In this document: piece by piece, positions 1-10,200 of the stretch | Position numbering within the stretch: position 1 is the stretch's first letter | How the letters are laid out: each line of letters opens with the position of its first letter | Source: an uncultured Pseudomonas sp. | GTDB taxonomy: Bacteria; Pseudomonadota; Gammaproteobacteria; Pseudomonadales; Pseudomonadaceae | Direction of reading: 5' to 3' | Assembly: GCA_943912755.1 (NCBI GenBank) | Contig: CALTWF010000008.1 | Coordinates: 29,370 to 93,369 of the forward strand | Length of the DNA: 64,000 nucleotides | Made by a program: the position numbers and the translations under genes | Notes under the pieces: generated by a model | Databases searched by the model: none | What the model was told of the DNA's origin: nothing | What the model saw: only the letters and a program-made list of their open reading frames with translations

Positions 1-1275
1 GCCTCGCGCCTGTCGCTGATCTTCCTCGCCAGCCTGGTGCTGGCCCATGGCTTGTCCTTCGGCCTGCAGACCTTCGAGCGCTACAGCAGCGCGCGGACCC
101 TGATGCTGAGCAACTTCGAGCAGGACATCGATATCTCGGTGGCGATCCTCGAACGCCTGCCGACAACGGAACGCCCGGCCTGGCTGCAGCGCCTGCAGCG
201 GCCCAACTACAGCTACCGGCTGGACCACGGCGAGCCCGGCACGCTGATGGACGACGAACCCGCCTCGGTGCGCTCGCTCAAGGCCACCCTGGGGCCGCGC
301 TACACCGTGGATTTCCGCACCATTCCCGACAGCCGCCCGCACTACCAGGCACACCTGCGCCTCGCCGATGGCCAGCCACTGACCATCGACGTGCGGCCCT
401 CGATCATGCCCTTATCACCGTGGCTGCCGGCGCTGCTGCTGGGCCAGCTGGCGCTCCTGCTGGTGTGTACCTGGCTGGCGGTGCGCACTGCCGTGCGGCC
501 GCTGACCCACCTGGCCAGCGCGGTGGAAAACCTCGATCCCAAGCGCCAGGACCAGCGCCTGGAAGAGCGCGGGCCGAGCGAGGTGGTGCAGGCGGCGGTG
601 GCATTCAATGCCATGCAGGCGCGTATTGCCGCCTATGTGAAGGAACGCGTGCAACTGCTCGCGGCCATCTCCCATGACCTGCAAACGCCGATCACCCGCA
701 TGAAGCTGCGCGTCGAGTTCATGGACGAATCGACCGACAAGGACAAGCTCGCCAGCGATCTCGACGAGATCCGTCACCTGGTCAAGGAGGGGGTGGCCTA
801 TGCCCGCAGCACCGAGCCCTCGACCGAGCCGGACAGCCGGATCCACCTGACCGCCTTCCTTGAAAGCCTGGTATTCGACTACCGCGACACCGGGCGCGCC
901 GTGGCGCTGCTGGAGTCCGGCGAGCGGCTGCTGGACAGCCGGCCGCAGGCGCTGCGTCGCCTGTTGAGCAACCTGATCGACAATGCCCTGAAGTTTGCCG
1001 GCGAGGCCCAGCTGCGGGTGCGGGAAGACGCCGCAGGCTGCCTGTCGATCCAGGTGCTGGACAACGGGCCGGGTATCCCGGAAGCGTTGCTGGGCGAGGT
1101 GGTCAAGCCGTTCTACCGCCTGGAAAGCTCGCGCAGCCGCGACACCGGCGGCACTGGCCTGGGGCTGGCGATTGCCGCGCAACTGGCGGCAAGCCTGGGT
1201 GCAGAGCTGCACCTGAGCAATCGCGAGGCAGGCGGGCTGTGTGCCGAGGTGAGGTTGCGCACGCGAGCGCAGTGA
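1..1275 (+). CDS. Sensor histidine kinase, 5' end cut by window
   Basis: Inner-membrane sensor kinase of the EnvZ type; its response regulator should lie just upstream, outside the window. The reading frame is open from base 1 and begins inside a hydrophobic stretch (LSLIFLASLVLAHGLSFGL), so the true start and cytoplasmic N-terminus are missing. A periplasmic loop of about 110 residues follows, then a second membrane helix near bases 415-490 (WLPALLLGQLALLLVCTWLAV), a HAMP linker, a HisKA domain with phospho-acceptor His in AISHDLQTP (codon 673-675), and an ATPase domain with N box NLIDNALKFAG, G1 DNGPGIP and G2 GTGLGLAIA. The catalytic boxes are intact and the stop is TGA at 1273. The signal sensed cannot be read from the sequence. 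The family is certain; the identity of the system is not. Confidence 0.9.
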   Translation, partial: ASRLSLIFLASLVLAHGLSFGLQTFERYSSARTLMLSNFEQDIDISVAILERLPTTERPAWLQRLQRPNYSYRLDHGEPGTLMDDEPASVRSLKATLGPRYTVDFRTIPDSRPHYQAHLRLADGQPLTIDVRPSIMPLSPWLPALLLGQLALLLVCTWLAVRTAVRPLTHLASAVENLDPKRQDQRLEERGPSEVVQAAVAFNAMQARIAAYVKERVQLLAAISHDLQTPITRMKLRVEFMDESTDKDKLASDLDEIRHLVKEGVAYARSTEPSTEPDSRIHLTAFLESLVFDYRDTGRAVALLESGERLLDSRPQALRRLLSNLIDNALKFAGEAQLRVREDAAGCLSIQVLDNGPGIPEALLGEVVKPFYRLESSRSRDTGGTGLGLAIAAQLAASLGAELHLSNREAGGLCAEVRLRTRAQ

Positions 1276-2579
1276 TCGTCGAGTGCACTCGGGCGCTCAA
1301 GGCGGACGTGCTGGCGAGACTGCATATTTGCGAAAAAGTTCCAATTGCGCTGTTGCTGGATTGGACTTTCCGCTGTCCGGTCGATCAGCATTGCCATCAT
1401 CGCGCCATATCTGCCGGCCGCAATCCCGAGTCTGGTATGCCATATCCTTAGTTGCCACTGTCGAGCATCCGAGCCGGATTTTACATTTTGAAGTATTTGG
1501 CTATCAGGGGCTGACGAAATGGATATAAGGCCATTCAGGCAGATCTGGACCTAAGGTTATAAGCAGGCATTTGAGTGATATCCGATTGGAATGACCCTCA
1601 ATTGGGTTGCCATCATTAAGCTATCAACTTGGCTGTCAAGGGTGATGTTCTTTCGCCAGGTGAGGGAAGTGCGGGCGGCAGGACAGGCCATGGGGCGGCA
1701 CCCCCGCAAACATTGCTCCGGATCGATTTTGTGAGGTGGTTCACATTTTTCTGGCCGTCGGTTTCTGCTGTCAAAGGTAATTCAAATCGGCCGCTCTCAT
1801 GGTTTTCCGGTTGTATGTGAATACACATTCGGCTTCTCGCGCACCGCGATCTTTTCGGCTTTTTTTAAGTTTGTTTTCAGGGTTGTTCATCTTGAGCTTT
1901 TTTACAGGGGTGGGGCTGGTTGTTTTTATATGATTTATTGTTTGTGCTTTATTTGGTTGTTTTTGTTGTTCGTCTTTGTTCATTGTTTGTTGGTGCACTT
2001 TTTCTGCTGTTTCATTTTATCAAGTGTCTGTTTCACATGTTGGCTGTTTTTATTTTTTCCGTTTGTTGTCGGTAACTTTACCTGAATTGCCTGGCGCTCA
2101 AAATATTTGCGCTGACGCCGATTTTTTTCACGGGGTCGGCCCAAGCCTATCCCGCAAGCCCTTGCTGCACATGGGATTGGCGGGAGGTGGTGGTTTCCCT
2201 TTCAGCGCTATACCCATTGTTTTGCGCGCTTATGAAAGTTGCACTTCGTCGCGTCAAACCGGCGGCGTCAAAAAATATTGGCAACTTGCCGTTGACCGTT
2301 ATTGCTAACGGCGCTATTAATGCGCCAACTCTACCCAGACCCTACTATCGGTCGTAACTGCGAAGGACTTGCGGGGGGAGTGGCAAACTACTTTGCGTGC
2401 ATGCTTCCTTGAGGCCGCTTGTGTGTGCCCAACTAAAAAGATAATTGGCTGACTGTTCTTCGGCCGGGGCGCTCTTGTGCCCGAAATAATGCCAACGGAT
2501 TACCAAGGACTGTTCGTCGCCCTGTTTTGGGGCGCCGCTCGTGTGTGTTCAATCGCCAATAACTGACAGCAAGGTTCCC
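1276..2579. other. 1.3-kb non-coding leader with an AT-rich island
   Basis: No convincing gene is present here. Just after the kinase stop is a 12-bp perfect palindrome (cgagtgcactcg, 1280-1291). From about 1850 to 2080 the plus strand becomes very rich in T and G with long T runs, unlike the roughly 65% GC flanks. The short reading frames through it have the Lys/Asn/Gln-rich composition expected from AT-rich DNA alone. The last 300 bases look like the promoter and untranslated leader of the downstream tps pair. The island is a candidate site for MvaT/MvaU (H-NS-type) silencing, which is an inference from composition only. Confidence 0.6.
2292..2326 (+). promoter_or_regulatory. Candidate sigma70 promoter of tpsBA with overlapping palindrome
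   Basis: TTGACC (2292-2297), a 17-base spacer and TATTAA (2315-2320) match the sigma70 pattern. The -10 sits in the centre of a perfect inverted repeat, GGCGC-tattaat-GCGCC (2310-2326), which could be a repressor site. If used, it gives an untranslated leader of about 250 bases before the tpsB start. No experimental support is available from the sequence. Confidence 0.45.
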
Positions 2580-4175
2580 ATGTTCAATTCCCCCGTACCG
2601 GCGAAGGCGCTGCTGTGCGCCCTCGGTTTTGCCGTGATGACAGCCAACGCCGCGATGGCCAGCGAAAGCCCGGCCGCGGCCACCCAGGCCCAGGCCTCCC
2701 AGAGCCGGGTGATGGTCAAGGCGGTCGAGTTCAGCGGTAACCGCACCTTCACCAGCGAGCAACTCGGCGCGCAGATCGCCGCCGATATCGGCCGGCCGAT
2801 GAGCCTGGTCGAAATGAAGGCCCTGGCCGCCAAGATCGAGGCCTACTACCAGGCCGCCAACTACCGCCTGGTCAAGGTGGTGGTGCCGGCCCAGGACTTC
2901 GCCAACGAGCCGGCCCTCAAGCTGGTGGTGCTGGAAGGCTGGCTGGGCAATGTCCAGGTCACCGGTGCCAAGCGCTTCACCCCGGAACAGGTGCGTGACG
3001 CCCTGACCGCCGGCGGCGTAGTCGAAGGCAAGCCGTTCACCCTCGAACAGGTCGAGCGTGCGCTGACCCACCTGAACCGCCTGTCCGGCATCGAGGTCAC
3101 CTCGACCCTGCAACCCGGCGTGCAGACCGGTTCCACCGACCTGGTGGTCGATGTCACCGAGGAAAACCGCGTCCAGGGCGCCCTGGAAGTGAACAACTAC
3201 GGCAGCAAGGACACCGGTGAAACCCGGGTGATGCCCAGCCTGAAGTTCACCAACCTGACCGGCCACGGCGACGAAGCCAACGTCATGGCCCTGACCTCGA
3301 TCGGCGAGGGCGACCTGTGGTACGGCTACGTCGACTACAGCCTGCCGCTCAATGCCCGCGGCACCAAGGCCCGTGCCTACTTCTCGAAAGGTAACGTGGA
3401 CGTCGGCAGCACCTACCGCGTGCTGGAAATCGAGGGTGACAACCAGAGCTGGGGCCTGGGCGTGTCCCAGGACTTCGTGCGCTCGGCGCGCACCATCGTC
3501 ACCGCCGAGGCCTGGCTGGAATCCCAGGACCTGGAGCAGAGCATCCTTGGCGTGCGTACCGCCGAAGACAAGATCCGCAAGCTGCGCTTCGGCCTGAGCC
3601 TGGACAATTCCGATCTTTACGGCCGCACCCTGGCCAGCGCCGGCCTGCACTACGGCCTCGGCGAAGCCCTGGGGGGCATGGACGACGACTCGCTGATGTC
3701 CAGCCGCGCCGCCGCCAAGGCAGACAACAAGTTCACCAAATTCACCTTCGACATTGCCCGCCTGCAACAGATCACCCCGCGTTTCCTGGTGATCCCGCGC
3801 ATTGCCGGTCAGTACTCGCTGGACTCGCTGGTATCGAGCGAGCAGTGGGGCGTCGGTGGTTTCAACTCGGTGGTCGGCCACGCGCCGTCGACCTGGTCGG
3901 GCGACCACGGTTTCACCGCCAGCGTCGAAGGCCGCTATTCGCTGTTCAAGGACAACGACCGCTACCAGGCCACTGCGCGCCTGGAACACGGCCAGGTCTG
4001 GTTGAAGGACCCGCTGGTCGGCCAGGACGACCACCAGGATCTCAGCGGTGCCGCCATCGGCCTGCTGGCGCGGCCGATCGACAGCGTCGACCTGCGCGTC
4101 GATTTCGGAGTGCCTATCGGTGACAAGACCGAAGACAGCTCCTACGTCTACGCCCAGGCCCGCTACCGCTTCTGA
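2580..4175 (+). CDS. TpsB-type outer-membrane transporter (ShlB/FhaC/HecB family)
   Basis: Outer-membrane pore of a two-partner (type Vb) secretion system that recognises the TPS domain of the exoprotein encoded next and moves it to the cell surface. The product is 531 aa, near the family norm. The ATG at 2580 was chosen because it follows an AGCAAGG ribosome site and begins a clear signal peptide (cleavage after ...NAAMA). A POTRA domain follows (about residues 45-120, VKAVEFSGNRTFTSEQLG), then a second POTRA-like part and a C-terminal beta-barrel ending in Phe (QARYRF). In the L6 hairpin, where this family normally has VRG(F/Y), the sequence reads NSVVGH (residues 429-434), so the conserved Arg is missing. 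The tpsA start lies 39 bases downstream, indicating an operon. Confidence 0.93.
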   Translation: MFNSPVPAKALLCALGFAVMTANAAMASESPAAATQAQASQSRVMVKAVEFSGNRTFTSEQLGAQIAADIGRPMSLVEMKALAAKIEAYYQAANYRLVKVVVPAQDFANEPALKLVVLEGWLGNVQVTGAKRFTPEQVRDALTAGGVVEGKPFTLEQVERALTHLNRLSGIEVTSTLQPGVQTGSTDLVVDVTEENRVQGALEVNNYGSKDTGETRVMPSLKFTNLTGHGDEANVMALTSIGEGDLWYGYVDYSLPLNARGTKARAYFSKGNVDVGSTYRVLEIEGDNQSWGLGVSQDFVRSARTIVTAEAWLESQDLEQSILGVRTAEDKIRKLRFGLSLDNSDLYGRTLASAGLHYGLGEALGGMDDDSLMSSRAAAKADNKFTKFTFDIARLQQITPRFLVIPRIAGQYSLDSLVSSEQWGVGGFNSVVGHAPSTWSGDHGFTASVEGRYSLFKDNDRYQATARLEHGQVWLKDPLVGQDDHQDLSGAAIGLLARPIDSVDLRVDFGVPIGDKTEDSSYVYAQARYRF

Positions 4176-4214
4176 GCCCCGGAAACCACACCCCATTTGC
4201 ACAGGTAAGTACTC

Positions 4215-7200
4215 ATGTCCCGCAAGAAGAAAGGCACACAGAGATTCATCAAGGCGGTTTCGGTTTCCGTGATCGGCGCCAGCAGCACGGTCGCCCTGGC
4301 CGCCCCTACCGGCGGCGATGCGGTCGCCGGCGGCATCACCATCGGCGCGATGAACAACAACGCCATGCTGATCACCCAGTTGCAGCAAAAAGGCATCATC
4401 AACTGGACCGACTTCAGCATCAACGCCGGCGAACTGGTTGAGTTCGCCCAGCAGGCCGGTACCGGCTCGATCACCCTGAACCGGGTACTGGGCAGCCAGG
4501 TCTCGAACATCCAGGGCGCGCTCCGCGCCAACGGCAACATCTTCCTGATCAACCCCAACGGCATCGTCTTCGGCGCCAACTCCCAGGTCGACGTGGCCGG
4601 CCTGCTGGCGACCACCTTCGACGTGACCGACCAGAGCTTCCTCAACGGCGGCGACCTGAGCTTCACCCAGGTGGTCGGCAAGGACCTGGCGAGCATCTCC
4701 AACGAAGGCCAGATCACCGCCGACAGCGGTGGCTTCGTCTACCTGGTGGCGCCGAAAGTCGACAACTCCGGCTTCGTCATCGCCAACGTCGGCCGCGTCA
4801 CCATGGCCGCCGGTGACCGCTTCACGGTCAACCTGCAAGGCAGCAACCTGATCAACTTCAGCGTGTCGTCCAGCACCCTGGCCGCCGCCACCGGCAACGA
4901 CCTGACCGGCGTCAGCAACAGCGGCACCGTGAGCGCCCAGACCGTGCTGCTGGAAGGCAACAGCGCCAGCGGCCTGATGAGCTCGGTGGTCAACAACAGC
5001 GGCATCATCGAAGCCACCGACCTGACCATCAACGCCGGTGACATCGTCCAGAACAACACCATCAAGGGTGTCGCCAGCGCCGCCGCAGCCACCACCGCGA
5101 CCCTGAACGCCAGCAAGACCATCACCACCACCGACAACAGCTCGACCCGCGCCACCACCCTGAACCTCGCGGTCAGCGACGAAGGCGCGTCGATCGGTTC
5201 CGAGGAAGCGGCCCTGCGCGTCGATGCAGATACCCTCAACGCCACGGCGGCCAGCGGCCACGTGCTGGTCACCGACGTCAACGGCGGCGTTGCCCTGGGC
5301 GAAGTCAAGGCCGGTACCGACACCGCCGGCGGCAGCGTGGTGATCACCGCGCAGAACGGCAACATCACCTCCGCCGACACCAGCAAGACCAACGTTTCCG
5401 GCTACTCCGCCAAGTTCGTCGCCGACGGCGCGGTGGGCAGCGACAGCGCCGCGGTCAACACCAAGGTCGGCGTGCTCTCCGCCTCGACCCAGAATGGCGG
5501 CATCAACGTCAACAACGATGGCGCACTGATCCTCGGCGATGTCATCGCCCGCGAGCAGATCACCGTCAACAACCTGACCTCCAGCTCGGCGGCCCTGGAC
5601 AACAACGGCTCGATCACCCTGAGCAACGGCAACACCGGCAGCAAGAACGTCAAGGTCCGCGCCAGCGAAGGCGTGATCCTCACCGGTACCGTGTCGGCCA
5701 CCAACACCCTCAGCGTGACTTCCGACAACGGCGACATCCTCGCTGCCCAGGCCGGCACCGCGCTGGTCGGTCGTACCGTCAACCTGAGCGCCGGCGGTGA
5801 AGTGGGCGATGCCGCCCAGGCCCTGAGCACCCAGAGCAACACGGTCAACGCCAGTGCCGGCAACGGCGGCGTGTACCTGACCGAGAGCAATGTCCTGACT
5901 ATCGGCACCCTGAGCGCCGCCGGCAGCGACAACAACGTCGTGCTCAATGCCACCCAGGGCAACATCACCGTGGGCAGCATCACCGCCACCGACGGCAGCG
6001 TCAGCCTTACCGCCGGCAATGGCGGCATCGTCGCTTCCGGCTCGGGCGTCAACGTCAGCGCCGCCAGCCTGACCACGTCGAGCAAGAACGCCACCGGTGC
6101 CGCCAACAAGGCCCTGAGCACCAGCGTCGACAGCCTCAGCGCCACCACCAGCGCGGCCCAGGCCGGCGTCTACGTGTCCAACAACAAGGCGCTGGAAAAA
6201 CTCTCGGTGACCACCCCGAACGGTGACACCAACGTCACCTTCAGCGGCGGTTCGCTGGTGTACAGCCGCGCCCTCAACAGCCTGACCCTGAACCGTGCCC
6301 AGGCCCTCGACCTGTCGTTCGCCAACACCGCCAGCGGCTTCAAGCTCAACGGCATCGACGCCGGCAGCGACAAGAGCGTGTCGCTGACTGCCGCCGGTGA
6401 TATCACCCAGGGCAGCGGCAGCGTGGTCGCCAAGGACCTGGTCATCGACGCCTCCGGCAATATCGGCGCCAGCGGCAGCGCCCTGCAGACCCAGGCCAGC
6501 AGCCTCAACCTGACCAGCCGCAACGGCGCCGCGACCATCGCCAACACCTCGGCCGACCTCGACCTGACCGCCAAGGCCAGCGCCACCAACGGCGCCGTCA
6601 CCGTCAGCCAGAGCGGCAACCTGGCGGTCAGTTCGGTGGTCGCCAAGACCGCCGTCGACCTCAGTGCCGGTGGTGCCGTGACCACTGCCGCCGACGCCGT
6701 CGGCACGGCGATTTCCGCCGGTTCGCTGAAAGTCGCTGGCGCCTCCATCGGCACCAGCAGCAAGGCCCTGTCCAGCCAGGTGGCCGGCGCGGTGAACCTG
6801 ACCGCGAACGCAGGCGATATCAACTACTCCAACATTGGCGCCATCAGCCTGCTGGACGTCCTCGCCAGCGGCAAGATCGCCTTCCAGAACTCCGGTGATG
6901 CCGTGGTCGGCCAGGTCAAGGCCGGCGACACCATCAACTTCAAGGTCTCCGGCAACGTCACCGACGGCAACGGCTCGGCGGCCAACTTCATCACCAGCGG
7001 CCTGACCGCGGCGGTGAAATCCTTCGGCACCAGCGGCGACGCCCTGGAAATCCAGGTCGACAACCTGGTGATCGACGCGGCCAACGGCGGCATCTACGCG
7101 CGCCAGAGCAACGGCAACCTGCTGTCCCTGGTCCAGGCCACCAGCGGCGGCACCGGCAGCGACATCCAGATCGCCGCCGACGGCAGCATCAAGCTGGGCA

Positions 7201-10200
7201 ACGTCGATGCCGGCGGCAACAACGTCAAACTGAGCGCCGGCGGCACCATCGAGGACGGCCGCAGCGACAAGACCAAGGCCAACGTGGTCGCCCGCGAGCT
7301 GGACATGAGCGCCCCGGGCGGCATCGGCAAGCAGGGCAATCTCGACCTGGACGTCAGCTTCCTCTCCGCCGCCGGCGGCAGCGGTGGCGTGACCGCCACC
7401 AACGCCGGCGCCGTAGCCGTCAACAGCAGCTCGCTGACCGGCAAGGGCACTGCGGCAATCACCATCGTCGCCACCGCGATCACCGTGCTGGACAACAGCG
7501 GCGGCACCATCACCATGGATGGCGGCTCGCTGACCCTGACCGCCACGGCGGGCAACATCGTCTTCCTCAACCAGAACGACACCATCTACCTGCCGGGTGG
7601 CGGCAGCATCACTCTGACCGCGATGAACAAGGCCAGCTCCTCGGTACCGGGCTACGACGGCGTGATCATCGCCGGCAACCTGAAGACCGACGGCGGCGAC
7701 ATCACCCTCAAGGCGCAGTCGAACATCACCATCGGCATGCTCGATGCCGGCAATACCGGCAACGTCACCGTGGCCTCGGCCGGCGGCGTGATCCTCGACG
7801 GCAACGGCACCGCGCAGAACATCCGCGGCAACAACGTCAGCCTCACCGCCAGCACCCCGAGCGAGCACACCGCCGAGCTGACCCGCGACACCGCCATCGC
7901 CGAGTACTCGGCGCGCGATGCCGAAGCCGCGGCCAAGCTGCTACAGCTGAACATCCTGATCCAGCAACTGAAGGACTACGAGGCCCTGGTTACCTCTGCC
8001 ACCGTGCAGAACAGCCTGGCCGAGCTGACCCAGCGCCTGGCGGACATCGCCGCCACGGCCCAGGCGAACAAGGTCGACAGCATGTCGTCCACCGCCGACG
8101 CCCTGAACACCGCGCTGAACGCCGCCACCGTAGTGCGCAACGCCGCCGCCGTGATCGCCGGTGCCGCCCAGGCCGTACCGTTCTCCGGTGACGCCGGTGC
8201 CGATGCCGCCTTCGCCGTGGTCGACCTGGTGATGTCCGCCGCCTCCCTGGCCCTGGACAGCTACGAGCGCTACAGCCTGGCGCCGCAGCAAGACCTGCTG
8301 GTGGAACTGAACAACACCCTGGACGTCGCCAACGCCGCGGTCTACACCGCTGCCACCAACCTGGCGACCACCACGGCGATCCGCGACACCACCGCCACCT
8401 CCAAGGCCACCGCCGACCTGGCCGTGTTCAAGGCCAACACCGCCCGCGATGCCGCCCTCCAGGTGCGCAAGCAGGCCGTCGCCGCCTACGACCAGAACCA
8501 GATGATCGACAGCTCGGCCGACAAGCCGCTGGGCATCACCGCCAATCGCCTGGACATCAACAACGGCGGGGTCATCGACTCCAGCCTGTACCTGGACTCC
8601 ACCGGCAGCCTCGGCCTGGGCAACATCACCGTGGCCGCCGGCGAGAAGATCGTCGCCGAAGCCACCGGCAACGTTGGCGTGGTCGGTAGCGTGAACAGCG
8701 ACACCTCGATCAGCCTCAAGGCCGGCCAGGCCATCCTCGGCCAGGGCGGCGTGCTGGTCACCCCGGACCTGAAAATGGTCGCCGGCAATGGCATCGGTGC
8801 CCTGCAGGCGGTCAACACCCAGACCGACCGCGTTGCGGCCGACGCCGGCAACGGTGGCGTGGCCATCGTCAACGCCAACGGCGGCGCACTGCTGACCATC
8901 GGGACCCAGGGCGCGGTCAAGGGCATCAGCGGTGCCGGCGATATCAGCGTCACCACCGATGGCTCGCTGAAAATCGACCAACTGGTGAAAGACAGCACCC
9001 ACACCCACACCGTCAGCCTGACCGCCACCGCTGGCGCGATCGTCGATGGCAACACCGTGGAGCGCAACGTGCAGGGCGGTACCCTGGTGGCCAAGGCCGC
9101 TGGCAACATCGACCTGGACAGCGAAGTCGACACCCTGAACGCCGAAGTCACCGACGCCGGCAACATCACCGTGCGTGAAGGCAATGCCGTCACCGCGCGC
9201 AACCTGAAGACCGCCAGCGGCAACATCGACCTCAAGGCCGGTGGTGCGGTAGTGGTCGGCAGCCTGGACGCCGGCAGCGGCACCATCGGCCTGCACGCCG
9301 ACGGCGCGGTGGACGATGACCAGGACAACAGCACCCTGATCGTCGCCGACACCCTGAACATCCAGGCCGCCGGCAGCGTCGGTGCCACCGGCAGCACTTC
9401 GGTCCGTCATCTCGACACCCAGGTCAACACGGTCAATGTCACCGCCGCCGGCGAGGTCAACCTGGCCGAAGTCGACGACCTGGCGATCGGCACCCTGGAA
9501 ACCACGCAAGGCAACGTCAGCGTCACCACCGGCGGCTCGCTGGAACTCGGCAGCCTGACCACCGGCACCACCAGCGACACCGTGACCTTGATGGTCGGCG
9601 GCGCAGTCAGCAACGCCAAGACCGATGGCAGCAGCAACATCGACGCGGCCAGCCTGGCCATCCGTGCCGGCAGCGGCATCGGTGCCGACAAGGCGCTGAA
9701 CGTCAAGGTCGGCAACCTGGAAGCCTACTCCGCGGCCGGCAGCATCAAGCTCAAGGACCTGGATGGCGACCTGACCATCGGCGGCGTTACCCCGAACCTG
9801 GGCTACGCGGCGATCACCGGCGTCAACACCAATGGTGGCGACATCGAGGTCAGCACCACCGGCAACCTGACCGTCGACGAAGACGTGCGCAACTTCGGCG
9901 CAGGCGCGATCAGCCTCGGCGCTGGCGGCAACGTGCAGCAGAACGTCGATATCTCCGCGCTCAACGGTGACCTGTCGGTGACTGCCGGCGGCGACATCGT
10001 GATGAACCCTGGCGTGGTCGGCGTCGCCCTGACCGGCGGCAACATCACCTACGCGGCCGGTGGCAACGCCAGCCTGCAAGGCGTCGGCACCGTCAACGGC
10101 AACATCAACCTCAGCGCCACCACCGGCAACCTGACCCAGAACTTCCTGGTGATCAGCGGCCAGGGCAACATCACCGCCTCGGCCGGGGGCGATATCACCA

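Noticed and set aside
1771..1998. 75-codon Lys/Asn/Gln-rich minus-strand frame in the AT-rich island
   Set aside because: Its amino-acid bias follows directly from the A-rich strand; no ribosome site, no partner, no recognisable fold.
2433..7868. 1811-codon open frame on the minus strand opposite tpsB and tpsA
   Set aside because: It spans two real genes antisense, has the Gly/Ala/Val/Asp-rich composition expected from the reverse strand of repetitive GC-rich coding DNA, and has no ribosome site or domain features.
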